DNA of 64,000 nucleotides from Catenuloplanes indicus (lineage in GTDB: Bacteria > Actinomycetota > Actinomycetes > Mycobacteriales > Micromonosporaceae): contig NZ_JAUSUZ010000001.1 of NCBI RefSeq assembly GCF_030813715.1, positions 5,084,001 through 5,148,000 on the forward strand, read 5' to 3'. The position numbers were made by a program, and so were the translations under genes. The notes under the pieces were generated by a model. It was not told the origin of the DNA and did not search any database. It saw only the letters and a list, made by a program, of their open reading frames with translations. The first letter of the stretch is position 1; each line of letters starts with the position of its first letter. Shown piece after piece: positions 7,982-17,847 of this stretch.

Positions 7982-10695
7982 CCCAGGAACTGATCTCACC
8001 GAAGAAGGAGACCGCGGTGTCCGCGCCCGACACGGTCGACCGCGCCGGCTCCACCCCCGAGGAGCTGCAGCCGTTCGCCGAGCTCGGCCTGCTCGAGGAC
8101 GAGTACCAGCGGATCCGTGACATCCTCGGCCGCCGGCCCACCCAGTCCGAGCTGGCGATGTACTCGATCATGTGGAGCGAGCACTGCTCCTACAAGTCGA
8201 GCAAGGTCCACCTGAAGCAGTTCAGCGAGAAGGCGCCGAAGAACGAGCGCCTGCTGGCCGGCATCGGGGAGAACGCCGGCGTCATCCAGATCTCGGACGA
8301 GCTCGCGGTGACCTTCAAGGTCGAGTCGCACAACCACCCGAGCTTCGTCGAGCCGTACCAGGGCGCCGCGACCGGCGTCGGCGGCATCGTCCGTGACATC
8401 CTCGCGATGGGCGCCCGCCCGATCGCGGTGATGGACCCGCTGCGCTTCGGCGACGCCGAGCACCCGGACACCCAGCGCGTCCTCCCCGGCGTCGTCGCGG
8501 GCGTCGGCGGCTACGGCAACTGCCTGGGCCTGCCCAACATCGGCGGCGAGGTCGTCTTCGACCCCTGCTACCAGGGCAACCCGCTGGTCAACGCGCTCAG
8601 CATCGGCGTGCTGCCGGTCGACCGCCTCCAGAAGAAGGAGGCGACCGGCGCCGGCAACATCGTCGTGCTGCTCGGCGCGAAGACCGGCCGGGACGGCATC
8701 GGTGGCGTCTCCGTGCTGGCCAGCGCCACCTTCGACGACGGCAGCGAGCAACGCCGCCCGTCCGTCCAGGTCGGTGACCCGTTCATGGAGAAGCTCCTGA
8801 TCGAGTCCTGCCTGGAGCTGTACGACGCCGGGCTGGTCGTCGGCATCCAGGACCTCGGCGGCGCCGGCCTCACCTGCGCGCTCACCGAGACCGCCGCCGC
8901 TGCCGAGGCCGGCATGCGGGTCTGGCTGGAGCGGGTGCCGCTGCGCGAGCCGTCCATGTCACCGCACGAGATCCTGGCCAGCGAGTCGCAGGAGCGCATG
9001 CTCCTGATCGTGGCGCCGGAGAAGCTCGACGACGTGCTGAAGATCGCCGACAAGTGGGGCGTGCTCGCCACCGCGATCGGCGAGGTCACCGACGGCGGCC
9101 GGCTGGTCATCATGTGGAACGACCACACGGTCGTCGACGTGCCGCCGGGCTCGCTGGTCGACGACGGACCGGTCTACAACCGGCCGATGCGCGAGCCGTC
9201 CGACCTGATCCTGCTGCGTGCGGACCGGGCCGAGACGCTGCCCCGCCCGGTCGGCGGCGACGCGCTGCGGGAGACCGTGCTGCGCATGATCGCCTCGCCG
9301 AACCTGTGCGACAAGACCTGGGTCACCGAGCAGTACGACCGGTACGTGCTCGGCAACACGGTCCTCGCCCAGCCGGAGGACGCGGGCGTGCTCCGGATCG
9401 ACGAGCAGACCGGCCTCGGTGTCGCGCTCTCCGTCGACGGCAACGGCCGCTACGCGCGTCTCGACCCGTACAACGGGGCGAAGCTGGCGCTGGCCGAGGC
9501 GTACCGGAACGTGGCCGTGGCCGGTGGCAAGCCGATCTCGGTCACCAACTGCCTCAACTTCGGCTCGCCGGAGGACCCGACCGTCATGTGGCAGTTCGCC
9601 GAGGCCGTGCGCGGTCTGGCGGACGGCTGCCAGGAGCTGGGCATCGCGGTCAGCGGTGGCAACGTCAGCTTCTACAACCAGACCGGTGCGGCCGCGATCC
9701 ACCCGACGCCGGTGGTCGGGGTGCTCGGCCTGATCGACGACGTGTCCCAGCGGGTGCCGATCGGCTTCACGCCGTCCGCGCATCCCGAGGGAGATCTGGT
9801 CTTCCTGCTCGGCGAGACGCGCAACGAGCTGTCCGGCTCCGAGTGGGCGTGGGTGACCCACGGTCACCTCGGTGGCGAGCCGCCGCGCGTCGACCTGGCC
9901 CGCGAGAAGGCGCTGGCCGAGGTGCTGGCCGAGGCCGCCCGCGTCGGTCACCTGACCGCGGCGCACGACCTCTCCGACGGCGGCCTGATCCAGACGCTGG
10001 TCGAGTCGTCGCTGCGGCGCGGCGTGGGCGTCACGGTCGAGCTGCCGGACGAGTTCACCACCGGCTCGTCGCCATTCGTCTACCTGTTCAGCGAGTCCGC
10101 CGGCCGTGCCGTGGTGGCGGTGCCGCGCGGGCACGAGACCGCGTTCACCGCGCTCTGCGACCAGCACGCGCTGCCGTGGACCGCGATCGGCACCACCGAC
10201 GCCGCGAGCGACGCGGTCGAGGTGACCGGTCAGTTCCGCATCCCGCTGACCGAGCTGCGCGAGGCGCACACCGGTACGCTGCCGCGTCTGTTCGGCCACG
10301 TCGAGATCCCGTCGGCCGACACCGCGTTCGGCGCGTCGGCCACCGGCGCCGCGGCCGCGAAGGCCGTCGCTCCGGGGTCCGCGGTTCCGGCCGCCGGCTC
10401 GGCGGTTCCGGCCTCCGCGTCCGAGGCGGTCTCCGCCGCGGCGTCCGAGGGCACCGCCGCGGTGGCCGTCGCCGCCGCCGTGGTCGCCGCCGCGACCGAG
10501 GCACAGGCCGCGCCGGTCGGCGAGGACCCGGCGCCGGATGCGGCCGCCGGTGCGGAGGAGGGCCTGCCGGCCGCCGCCGCGGACAGCACCCAGGCCGACC
10601 CGAGCGGCGACGACGGCGTCGTCTCCCCGGCCGACACCGCACAGACCGAGACGAACGCCGCCGACCAGCCGACCGCTGACGGCAGCACCGAGTAA
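7978..10695 (+). CDS. purL: FGAM synthase subunit PurL with a long Ala-rich C-terminal extension
   Basis: PurL is the ATP-dependent subunit that converts FGAR to FGAM. The small-type PurL core occupies residues 1 to about 773: [16 protein letters not shown] near residue 60, [20 protein letters not shown], a [13 protein letters not shown] block, and a second half with NVSFYNQTG and [10 protein letters not shown]. The remaining 130 residues, from about 776, are Ala/Pro/Ser/Glu/Thr low complexity and are absent from the usual ~750-residue enzyme. The GTG overlaps the purQ stop; GTG 8017 is an alternative start. Codon use in the tail stays GC-rich, so it looks translated. Confidence 0.95.
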   Translation: MTQELISPKKETAVSAPDTVDRAGSTPEELQPFAELGLLEDEYQRIRDILGRRPTQSELAMYSIMWSEHCSYKSSKVHLKQFSEKAPKNERLLAGIGENAGVIQISDELAVTFKVESHNHPSFVEPYQGAATGVGGIVRDILAMGARPIAVMDPLRFGDAEHPDTQRVLPGVVAGVGGYGNCLGLPNIGGEVVFDPCYQGNPLVNALSIGVLPVDRLQKKEATGAGNIVVLLGAKTGRDGIGGVSVLASATFDDGSEQRRPSVQVGDPFMEKLLIESCLELYDAGLVVGIQDLGGAGLTCALTETAAAAEAGMRVWLERVPLREPSMSPHEILASESQERMLLIVAPEKLDDVLKIADKWGVLATAIGEVTDGGRLVIMWNDHTVVDVPPGSLVDDGPVYNRPMREPSDLILLRADRAETLPRPVGGDALRETVLRMIASPNLCDKTWVTEQYDRYVLGNTVLAQPEDAGVLRIDEQTGLGVALSVDGNGRYARLDPYNGAKLALAEAYRNVAVAGGKPISVTNCLNFGSPEDPTVMWQFAEAVRGLADGCQELGIAVSGGNVSFYNQTGAAAIHPTPVVGVLGLIDDVSQRVPIGFTPSAHPEGDLVFLLGETRNELSGSEWAWVTHGHLGGEPPRVDLAREKALAEVLAEAARVGHLTAAHDLSDGGLIQTLVESSLRRGVGVTVELPDEFTTGSSPFVYLFSESAGRAVVAVPRGHETAFTALCDQHALPWTAIGTTDAASDAVEVTGQFRIPLTELREAHTGTLPRLFGHVEIPSADTAFGASATGAAAAKAVAPGSAVPAAGSAVPASASEAVSAAASEGTAAVAVAAAVVAAATEAQAAPVGEDPAPDAAAGAEEGLPAAAADSTQADPSGDDGVVSPADTAQTETNAADQPTADGSTE

Positions 10696-10712
10696 CGCTC
10701 GCTCGAACGAAC

Positions 10713-10757
10713 AACGGCAGAGCCCGCGCTGACTTGATCAGCGCGGGCTCTGCCGTT
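10713..10757 (+). terminator. terminator after purL
   Basis: A perfect 20-bp stem (AACGGCAGAGCCCGCGCTGA and its complement) with loop CTTGA lies 17 bp after the purL stop and ends in TTT. Confidence 0.9.
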
Positions 10758-10818
10758 TCGCGGAGCGCCCTTCCACGGCTTTCCGTGGCCAGAGTTTCCG
10801 GTCCGGCCTCGGATCGTG

Positions 10819-10900
10819 CAGGGAGGAGCGCCGGCGACGACCGGTGCCCGCGGGAGCGTGCGGACGGTGACCACGCCGGAAGTGGGCAGAGAACGGCCTT
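10819..10900 (+). repeat. dispersed intergenic repeat, copy A
   Basis: About 40 bp beginning GGGAGGAGCGCC and running through GACCGGTGCCCGCGGGAGC are nearly identical to 18620-18660. The similarity then decays toward a GGAAG(T/C)GGG end. It occupies the non-coding gap between purL and the comB-type gene (10758-11032), in which I see nothing else. It looks like a member of a genome-wide repeat family (see 17583-17745 and 18618-18695). Confidence 0.6.
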
Positions 10901-11032
10901 CAGGCCGTTGATCTGGGCGCATACCGCCCGGTGATTCGGGGTCGTCGCGGCATCTGAGCCTCCGCGGTAGGTGGCCGGCGAGCGCCGTCGGCCACCTGTC
11001 GTCCCGCCGGTCGCGGGCGGGCGGCATCATGG

Positions 11033-11863
11033 GTGCGTTCGAACAGCGGCACCCGGGTGCCCATGACGGCGGCGAAGGCGAGCGGCACGGTGAGCGGCGA
11101 GGCGGATCCGGTGGACGCGGTCTACGCGCAGCCGGGCGCGGGAGTGCGGTTCGACTGGGGGCTGGCCGGCGCCAGCGAGCTGGGTCACGTCTGCGCCGCG
11201 CTGGTCGTGGTCGACGTGCTCTCGTTCACCACCGCCGTGGACGTCGCGGTCGGCCGCGGCACGCGGGTGCATCCGTTCCCGTGGAGCGCTCAGGCCGAGG
11301 CGTACGCGTCCCGGGTCGGCGCGGTCGCGGCGGTCAGCCGGGCCGAGGTGAGCCCGGAGCGCCCCTGGTCGCTGTCACCGGCGGCGCTGCGCCGGGCACC
11401 CGGCACACCCGATCTGGTGCTGCCGTCGCCGAACGGGTCGGCGATCTGTGCGGCGGCCAGCGCCACCGGGCTGCCGGTGGTGGCCGGTTGCCTGCGCAAC
11501 GCGCGCGCGGTCGCCCGCTGGCTGCTGCACCAGGGGTACGGGACGACCCGTGCGCCGATCGGCGTGATCGCGGCCGGTGAGCGCTGGCCGGACGACACGC
11601 TGCGCCCCGGCGTGGAGGACCTGCTCGGGGCCGCCGCGATCCTGGACGGCCTGGCCGGTGCGCGCGGCGGTCTCTCGGTCGAGGCGGCGGTGGCGCTGGC
11701 CGCGCTGAACAGCGTGCCGGACGTGAGCGCGGCGATCCGGGGCAGCGTCTCCGGCCGGGAACTGGCGGCGCGCGGGTTCATCGACGACGTGGCGATCGCG
11801 CTGGAACGGGACGCGTCCACGGTCGTTCCGCTGCTGCGCGGCGGCATCTTCAGCCGCGCTTGA
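11033..11863 (+). CDS. 2-phosphosulfolactate phosphatase (ComB) family protein
   Basis: The sequence has ComB-family hallmarks: VVVDVLSFTTAVDVAVGRG, LPSPNGSAICAAA, and GERWPDDTLRPGVEDLLGAA. ComB removes phosphate from phosphosulfolactate in coenzyme M synthesis, but actinobacteria generally do not make coenzyme M, so the true substrate here is unknown. Starts at GTG 11033 or, more conservatively, ATG 11063 are possible, and neither has a strong Shine-Dalgarno. It lies between purL and purF and converges on the Gly/Tyr-rich membrane protein gene, with a shared terminator between them. Confidence 0.8.
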   Translation: MRSNSGTRVPMTAAKASGTVSGEADPVDAVYAQPGAGVRFDWGLAGASELGHVCAALVVVDVLSFTTAVDVAVGRGTRVHPFPWSAQAEAYASRVGAVAAVSRAEVSPERPWSLSPAALRRAPGTPDLVLPSPNGSAICAAASATGLPVVAGCLRNARAVARWLLHQGYGTTRAPIGVIAAGERWPDDTLRPGVEDLLGAAAILDGLAGARGGLSVEAAVALAALNSVPDVSAAIRGSVSGRELAARGFIDDVAIALERDASTVVPLLRGGIFSRA

Positions 11864-11890
11864 CGTGATTCTCCCCGAGCCCGGAGACGG

Positions 11891-11926
11891 CGACGGGGCC
11901 CGTGCCGGGTGGCACGAGCCCCGTCG
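11891..11926. terminator. bidirectional terminator between convergent genes
   Basis: The arms CGACGGGGCCCGTGCC and GGCACGAGCCCCGTCG form a 16-bp stem (one mismatch) around GGGT, in the 78-bp gap between the ComB-family gene and the convergent membrane protein gene. Confidence 0.85.
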
Positions 11927-11941
11927 TGTGAGCCGATCGGC

Positions 11942-14056
11942 TCAGTCGTCCATCCAGTCGATGCGGCGGTCGCCACGCTGCTGGTTGCCCCGGTCGTCCC
12001 GGTAGCCGCCCTGGTCGTAACCACCGCGGTCGCCGCCCTGCTGGCCGCCGTACCCGGCGCCCTGCTGCTGGTCGTAACCGCCACCCTGCTGGGCCGGGTA
12101 GCCACCGCCCTGGCCGCCGCCGTAGCCGCCGCCCTGCTGGTCGTAACCACCCTGGTCGTAACCGCCGCGGTCGCCGTAGCCACCCTGGCCGCCGTAGTTG
12201 CCGCCCTGGCCGGCGCCGTAACCGCCCTGACCGGCACCGCCACCGTCGCCGTAGCCACCCTGGCCGCCGTAATTGCCGCCACCGGCGCCGTCGCCGTACC
12301 CACCGCCGCCGTAACCGCCCTGGCCGGCGCCGTAGCCGCCGCCCTGACCCTGGCTGTTCTGCGTGCCGTAGTCGATCTCCTGGGCGCCGTAGCCGCCCTG
12401 GTCGGCGCGCTGACCGTACGGGCCCGCCGGGGTGGCGCCGTAGCCACCGCCCTGACCGCCGTAGCCGTCCGCACCGCCGTTGTACCGGCCGGTGGGCTCG
12501 TCGTACTGATCGTTGCCGTAGCCGCCGCGGTCGTTGCCGTAGCCGGCGCCGGCCTGGTTGTCGTAGCCGCCGCCGTCGTAGCCGTCCCGGCCACCGGCGC
12601 CGTAGCCGCCGCCGGAGACCGACGCGGAGCCGGCGCCGCCGTAGTTGCCACCGCGGTCGTTGCCGTAGCCGTCGTCGTAGCCGCCGGACTGTGCCGCACC
12701 GCCGTAGCCGCCACCGGAGCCACCGTAGTTGCCGCCACGGTCGTCACCGAAGCCGACGCGGGTGGCGTCGTTGCTACCGCCGAAGTCGTCGTCGGCGCCG
12801 GCCCATTTCGGCGCACCGGGGGAGCCGGGAGGCGGAGCACCGTACGGGTCGGGGAACTCGTCCATCGCGGACCGCGGCGTGATCATGGTCGGTGCGTCGG
12901 AGATCGGCGTGGTGATCCGGGTGGCGTCGTCCATGCCGCCCGCGCCCATGCCGGCGCCGCCGATCCGGGTCGCGTCGTCGCGGAAGCCGCCCGCCGCCGC
13001 CCCGACCGGGGTGCGGTTCTTCGCCTCCTCCTCGGCCTCGGCCGCCTCCCGGTCCTGCTTGCGCCGGATCATCAGCAGCACGATGGTGCCGACGCCGACC
13101 GCGACCAGCAGCGCGCCGATCAGCACCACGAACCACGGGATGCCCCCGTCGTCGTCGGACTGGTTCGCGGCGTTGTTCGTGTCCGGCACGTCGGTGACAT
13201 CGGTCACCGGCTCCTCCGACGCCTCCGACTCGTCCGCGGACGGAGTCGCGGTCGGCGACGCACTCGGTGAGGCGCTCGCCGACGGGGTCGGGCTGGGGGA
13301 GGCCTTCGTCGAGGCCAGCTGGAGCGTCACGCCGTCGACCGTGGCGCCGTTGCCGCCGTTGAAGGTCGCGGCCTTGGCCTCGAAGTCACGCGCGCTCGCG
13401 GCGATCTGGATGGTGCCGGGCGTGATCGGCCGGTCCGTCGAGCCGTTGAACGTGAACGTCCCCCGGCCGTTGGTGGCCGCCTCGTACTGGTGGCCGGCCG
13501 GGTCCTGAATGCGGACGGCCGCGCCGGAGACGCCCTCACCGGTCGCTGCGTCGACCACGCGACCACTGATCTTCCGCACGGTCTGGACCGCTTCCGGGCC
13601 CTTCACCTGCAGCGAGACGCTCTTCTCCTCGGTCTCGGCCTCACCGATCACCGGGGTACCGACCGCGGTGACCCGGATGTTGCCGGACCTCGTCTGGCCG
13701 GGGGCGAGGTTGTCGCCGGTGAGCGTCACGTCGAAGGAGCCGGTGCCGGAGCACGGGCTGCACCTCACGCCGTCGAAGACCGTGACCGTCACAGCGAGTG
13801 AGTCGGTCGGGTTGTCGGGCGAGACCGTCACGGTGAGTTTCGTGCTCTGCCCCGCGTTGATGGCCCCCGCCTGCAGGCTGAGGTTCAGCTCGGGCGGGTC
13901 GGCCTGAGCCGAGGCCGGGGTAACGAAGAGCACGGCGCCGGTGACCGCCAGGACCGCCGCGCCCGCACGGAGTAGGCTGACGGCGCGCGTGCGTAGTCCA
14001 CGGCCTTCCTGACCAGCCAAATCGCGCCAGGGCCTTCGGTGTGCTGTCACGTCCAC
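11942..14056 (-). CDS. single-pass membrane protein with exported adhesion-like domains and a Gly/Tyr-rich cytoplasmic tail
   Basis: The 704-residue product starts with a signal peptide ending near TPASAQA (residue about 50). An Ig/CARDB-like segment follows (residues 55-150), then a carboxypeptidase-regulatory-like domain (KISGRVVDAATGEGVSGAAV, residues 160-245). Next come a Ser/Thr/Pro linker and one membrane helix (WFVVLIGALLVAVGVGTIVL, about 305-330) with a basic stop-transfer RRKQD. The cytoplasmic remainder (335-704) holds three DDATRI-type repeats and then about 270 residues of GGYG, RGG and QGG repeats. No function is assigned. The tail resembles phase-separating low-complexity domains in composition only. 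A second GTG two codons inside has better Shine-Dalgarno spacing. Confidence 0.85.
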   Translation of the reverse strand: MDVTAHRRPWRDLAGQEGRGLRTRAVSLLRAGAAVLAVTGAVLFVTPASAQADPPELNLSLQAGAINAGQSTKLTVTVSPDNPTDSLAVTVTVFDGVRCSPCSGTGSFDVTLTGDNLAPGQTRSGNIRVTAVGTPVIGEAETEEKSVSLQVKGPEAVQTVRKISGRVVDAATGEGVSGAAVRIQDPAGHQYEAATNGRGTFTFNGSTDRPITPGTIQIAASARDFEAKAATFNGGNGATVDGVTLQLASTKASPSPTPSASASPSASPTATPSADESEASEEPVTDVTDVPDTNNAANQSDDDGGIPWFVVLIGALLVAVGVGTIVLLMIRRKQDREAAEAEEEAKNRTPVGAAAGGFRDDATRIGGAGMGAGGMDDATRITTPISDAPTMITPRSAMDEFPDPYGAPPPGSPGAPKWAGADDDFGGSNDATRVGFGDDRGGNYGGSGGGYGGAAQSGGYDDGYGNDRGGNYGGAGSASVSGGGYGAGGRDGYDGGGYDNQAGAGYGNDRGGYGNDQYDEPTGRYNGGADGYGGQGGGYGATPAGPYGQRADQGGYGAQEIDYGTQNSQGQGGGYGAGQGGYGGGGYGDGAGGGNYGGQGGYGDGGGAGQGGYGAGQGGNYGGQGGYGDRGGYDQGGYDQQGGGYGGGQGGGYPAQQGGGYDQQQGAGYGGQQGGDRGGYDQGGYRDDRGNQQRGDRRIDWMDD

Positions 14057-14206
14057 CGCCTTCCGGGATATCTGCTCCCGGCCTCGGACGTGCCGGGTTC
14101 ACCCCGTGATTGAGTACACCGTGCGCCACTATGCCTTGTCCGGCACCCCGCGCGCGACCCAGGGGAGCCATCAAGTGATGAGCCTGCGAAGACGTATCGT
14201 CCCGAC

Positions 14207-14560
14207 GTGTCTTCTCCGCACGATAAGTCCGCAGTAGTAGCGACGGTGCTGGCCTCGTTCGATGCCGGTGAGACCCCCGAGCGGGTAGCGCTCCGTGACG
14301 CCGTACGTGCGCTTCTCGCCGGTCTCGCGGCCAAAGTTCCCGGCCGTTCGGTGGAGGTGCGGGTTCCTCCGTACGGTGCGATTCAGTGCGTCGAGGGTCC
14401 GCGTCACACCCGGGGCACACCGCCCAATGTGGTCGAGATGGACCCGGAGACGTGGGTGCGTCTGGCCACCGGACGCCTGTCCTGGGGCGAGGCGATTACT
14501 CAGGGACGTCTGCGGATCAGTGGCAACCGTGCTGACATATCTAACTACATCCCTATCTAG
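14207..14560 (+). CDS. sterol-carrier family protein (bacterial SCP orthologue type)
   Basis: This is a 117-residue actinobacterial protein with the pattern VRVPPYGAIQCVEGPRHTRG, then PPNVVEMDPETWVRLATGRL, then ISGNRADISNYIP. It is the small SCP-like protein commonly found just before purF in actinobacteria. The ligand is unknown. The start is GTG 14207, with little room from the divergent membrane-protein gene (151 bp). It precedes purF by 129 bp and probably has its own promoter. Confidence 0.75.
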   Translation: MSSPHDKSAVVATVLASFDAGETPERVALRDAVRALLAGLAAKVPGRSVEVRVPPYGAIQCVEGPRHTRGTPPNVVEMDPETWVRLATGRLSWGEAITQGRLRISGNRADISNYIPI

Positions 14561-14689
14561 TTGCCCGGTCAACCTACTGTTGATCACGCCCTGGCAGCGA
14601 AAAGGTGGCTCTCCGTCATTCGCTTGACCTCGCGTACACTGTTGCGGGCGGACGGAACTTCCGCGCGAAGCACACGGATGGAGCGGCAG

Positions 14690-16291
14690 GTGCCCCGAGG
14701 CGACGGGCTGTTGAGCCACGAACTCGACCCCCAAAGGCCCGGCCCGCAAGATGCTTGCGGCGTGTTCGGAGTGTGGGCTCCGGGTGAAGAGGTGGCAAAG
14801 CTCACCTATTTCGGAATCTACGCACTTCAGCACCGTGGCCAGGAGGCCGCGGGCATCGCCGTGAGTGACGGCTCCGGCGTCGTGGTCTACAAGGACGTGG
14901 GCCTGGTCTCCCAGGTCTTCGACGAGCCTACGCTGGCGAGCCTGCGCGGCCACCTCGCGGTCGGTCACGCGCGCTACTCGACCACCGGCGGCAACAACTG
15001 GGAGAACGCGCAGCCCACGATCAAGGCCACCACGTCCGGCACCACGATCGCGCTGGCGCACAACGGCAACCTGGTCAACACGGCCGAGCTGGCTCGCGAG
15101 GTCGCCGAGCGCGGTCTCGACGGCGGGTCGGACGGTTCGACCACGGACACGTCGCTGGTCACCACACTGCTGGCGTCGTACCCCGACCTGTCCGTGGAGC
15201 AGGCCGCGCTGCAGGTGCTGCCGCGCGTGCGCGGCGCGTTCAGCTTCGTCTTCATGGACGAGAACACGCTGTACGCGGCGCGCGACGCCGCCGGTGTGCG
15301 CCCACTCGTGCTCGGCCGCCTGGAGCGCGGCTGGGTGGTGGCGAGCGAGACCGCGGCACTGGACATCTGCGGTGCCAGCGTGGTCCGCGAGGTCGAGCCC
15401 GGCGAGCTGATCGCGATCGACGAGGACGGCCTGCGTTCGGTGCGCTTCGCGACGCCGGACCCGAAGGGCTGCCTCTTCGAGTACGTGTACCTCGCCCGCC
15501 CGGACACCACGATCAACGGGCGGAACATCTACTCCGCCCGCGTCCAGATCGGGCGCGAGCTGGCCAAGGAGAGCCCCGTCGAGGCCGACCTGGTGATCCC
15601 GGTGCCGGAGTCGGGCACGCCGGCCGCGATCGGCTACGCCGAGGCCTCCGGCATCACCTACGGCCAGGGCCTGCTGAAGAACGCCTACGTCGGCCGCACC
15701 TTCATCCAGCCGTCGCAGACCATCCGTCAGCTGGGCATCCGCCTCAAGCTGAACCCGCTGCGGGAGAACGTGCGCGGCAAGCGGATCGTCGTGGTCGACG
15801 ACTCGATCGTCCGCGGCAACACGCAGCGGGCCATCGTGCGCATGCTGCGCGAGTCCGGCGCGCTCGAGGTCCACGTACGGATCTCGTCGCCGCCGGTGCG
15901 CTGGCCCTGCTTCTACGGCATCGACTTCGCCACCCGCGCGGAGCTGATCGCCAACGGGCTGGACACGGAGGGCATCCGGCGCGCGATCGGCGCGGATTCC
16001 CTGGGCTACATCTCGCTGGCGGGCCTGATCTCCGCCACCGAGCAGCCGAAGACCCGGCTCTGCCGGGCCTGTTTCGACGGGGAGTACCCGATCGCGCTGC
16101 CGGCCGATGACATGATCGGCAAGCACGTGCTGGAGGGCGTCGGCCGCCGGGTGTCCGTCGGCATGCCGTCCGTGCCCGCGCAGGTCGCGGAGGGCGGGGC
16201 CCCGGGCCCGAGCCCCGACCACGACCTGGAGAACGACGAGGCGGACCTGGTCGCCTCGCCCGGTGGCGGGGACAAGCCGCATCATTCTTAG
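14690..16291 (+). CDS. purF: amidophosphoribosyltransferase
   Basis: PurF commits PRPP to purine synthesis by replacing its pyrophosphate with glutamine-derived ammonia. The propeptide-like N-terminus is followed by the nucleophilic cysteine in QDACGVFGVW and by FGIYALQHRGQEAAGIAVSD. The PRPP loop VVVDDSIVRGNTQRAIV and the Fe-S-type cysteine motif LCRACFDG near the C-terminus are present. I prefer GTG 14690 because GGAG lies six bases upstream; ATG 14678 is in frame. It lies 107 bp before purM on the same strand. Confidence 0.95.
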   Translation: MPRGDGLLSHELDPQRPGPQDACGVFGVWAPGEEVAKLTYFGIYALQHRGQEAAGIAVSDGSGVVVYKDVGLVSQVFDEPTLASLRGHLAVGHARYSTTGGNNWENAQPTIKATTSGTTIALAHNGNLVNTAELAREVAERGLDGGSDGSTTDTSLVTTLLASYPDLSVEQAALQVLPRVRGAFSFVFMDENTLYAARDAAGVRPLVLGRLERGWVVASETAALDICGASVVREVEPGELIAIDEDGLRSVRFATPDPKGCLFEYVYLARPDTTINGRNIYSARVQIGRELAKESPVEADLVIPVPESGTPAAIGYAEASGITYGQGLLKNAYVGRTFIQPSQTIRQLGIRLKLNPLRENVRGKRIVVVDDSIVRGNTQRAIVRMLRESGALEVHVRISSPPVRWPCFYGIDFATRAELIANGLDTEGIRRAIGADSLGYISLAGLISATEQPKTRLCRACFDGEYPIALPADDMIGKHVLEGVGRRVSVGMPSVPAQVAEGGAPGPSPDHDLENDEADLVASPGGGDKPHHS

Positions 16292-16398
16292 GCCCGTGTA
16301 CGCCGCGACCCACGAGAACCGTGACGTCGCGGCCGTACGGCCAGACAAGCGCGCAGAGCGGCACGCCCGGGCTGACGCGAGAGCACAAGGGGAGAAAC

Positions 16399-17538
16399 GT
16401 GACGCACGTGACCGAGCGAGCCAACGACGCGGCGGACGGTGACCGGCAGCCGTGGCAGGCCGGAGCCGGCCGGAACAGGGGAAAGCGCACGGTCACGTAC
16501 GCGGACGCCGGCGTCTCCATCCACGCCGGTGAACGCGCCGTCGAGCTGCTGAAGAACAAGGTGCGCCGCGCGTCCCGTCCCGAGGTCATGGGCGACCTGG
16601 GCGGCTTCGCGGGCCTGTTCCGGCTGGACGCCAAGAAGTACAAGAACCCGATCCTCGCCTCCTCCACCGACGGCGTGGGCACCAAGCTGGTCATCGCCCA
16701 GCAGCTGAACATCCACGACACGGTCGGCATCGACCTGGTCGCCATGGTCGTCGACGACCTGGTGGCCTGCGGGGCCGAGCCGCTGTTCCTGCTGGACTAC
16801 ATCGCCTGCGGCGAGGTCGAGCCGGAGAAGGTCGCGGAGATCGGCGCCGGCATCGCGGACGGCTGCCGCTACGCCGGCTGTGCGCTGCTCGGCGGCGAGA
16901 CCGCGGAGCACCCCGGCGTGCTCCGCCCCGACGAGTACGACCTGTCCGCCACCGGCGTCGGCGTGGTAGAGGAGTCCGAGATCCTCGGCCGCGACCGCGT
17001 CGAGGTCGGCGACGTCGTGATCGCGATGCGCTCCTCCGGCCTGCACTCCAACGGCTACTCGCTGGTCCGCCACGTGCTGCTCGGTGCCGGCCGCATGCGC
17101 CTGGAGACCGTCGTCGAGGAGTTCGGCCGCCAGCGCACGCTCGGCGAGGAGCTGCTCACCCCCACCAAGATCTACGCCAAGGACTGCCTGGGCATGATCG
17201 CCGAGTGCGAGGTGCGCGCCCTCGCCCACGTCACCGGCGGCGGCATCCCCGGCAACCTGGTCCGCGTACTCCCCGACCACGTCGACGCCGTGGTCAACCG
17301 CTCCACCTGGAAGCCCCAGTCCATCTTCGAGCTGGTCCAGGCCAAGGGCCGGATCGAAGACCCGGAGATGGAGTCGACGTTCAACATGGGCGTCGGCATG
17401 TTCGCCATCGTCTCCGCCGCCGACGCCGACCGCGCCCTCGCCTTCCTGGCCGGCCGCGGCGTCGACGCCTGGCACGCCGGCGAGATCATCGAGGGCACCG
17501 GCACCGTACAGATGATCGGCCAGCACACCCGCGGCTGA
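16399..17538 (+). CDS. purM: phosphoribosylformylglycinamidine cyclo-ligase
   Basis: PurM closes the imidazole ring (FGAM to AIR) using ATP. The 379-residue protein has TYADAGVSIHAGERAVELLK, ASSTDGVGTKLVIA, LLDYIACGEVEPEKVAEIGA, LLGGETAEHPG and the C-terminal HVTGGGIPGNLVRVLP block. GTG 16399 has a strong AAGGGGAGA ribosome binding site; the frame is open upstream to 16321. It follows purF and ends the purine cluster. Immediately downstream the conserved gene order is interrupted by repeats. Confidence 0.95.
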   Translation: MTHVTERANDAADGDRQPWQAGAGRNRGKRTVTYADAGVSIHAGERAVELLKNKVRRASRPEVMGDLGGFAGLFRLDAKKYKNPILASSTDGVGTKLVIAQQLNIHDTVGIDLVAMVVDDLVACGAEPLFLLDYIACGEVEPEKVAEIGAGIADGCRYAGCALLGGETAEHPGVLRPDEYDLSATGVGVVEESEILGRDRVEVGDVVIAMRSSGLHSNGYSLVRHVLLGAGRMRLETVVEEFGRQRTLGEELLTPTKIYAKDCLGMIAECEVRALAHVTGGGIPGNLVRVLPDHVDAVVNRSTWKPQSIFELVQAKGRIEDPEMESTFNMGVGMFAIVSAADADRALAFLAGRGVDAWHAGEIIEGTGTVQMIGQHTRG

Positions 17539-17582
17539 CGCCCTTCCCGCAATCCGCACCCCAGGCCGGGAGCCCGAAGATC

Positions 17583-17745
17583 AATCTTGATCTTCCCGCT
17601 TCCGGCCTGGTCTTTTTCCGACCGCATCGCCCTTGGCCGGCCGGTAGCGCTCGCCCCACCGCCACGAAGACCAAAGGCACCTTCTCGATCTTCCCGCTTC
17701 CGGCGTGGTGCCGTTCCGAGTGCTCCCGCGGGCAAACCTCGCCGC
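17583..17745 (-). repeat. dispersed intergenic repeat, copies C1 and C2 (inverted)
   Basis: The string GATCTTCCCGCTTCCGGC occurs at about 17591 and again at about 17689. The second copy continues GTGGTGCCGTTCCGAGTGCTCC and CGCGGGCA, which is the reverse complement of the repeat at 18618-18695. C2 and that copy therefore form an imperfect inverted repeat around about 900 bp of minisatellite-like DNA. I see no gene here. Confidence 0.55.
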
Positions 17746-17847
17746 CCGGCAAGACTCCGCCGGCGCTCCGCTTGCCGCCCGGCATCGGAGCCGGCCCCGC
17801 ACGCCACCGGAGAAAACCACGCACCCCCGCCCCACCACAGCCTCCGC

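Noticed and set aside
11033-11863. Coenzyme M synthesis role for the ComB-family gene
   Set aside because: No other coenzyme M genes are present and actinobacteria are not known makers; only the family name is kept.
11290-13270. Long Ala/Thr- and Ala/Val-rich frames overlapping the membrane protein and ComB-type genes
   Set aside because: They are shadows of the Gly/Tyr-rich repeats and GC3 bias. The minus-strand gene has a signal peptide, domains and a membrane helix.
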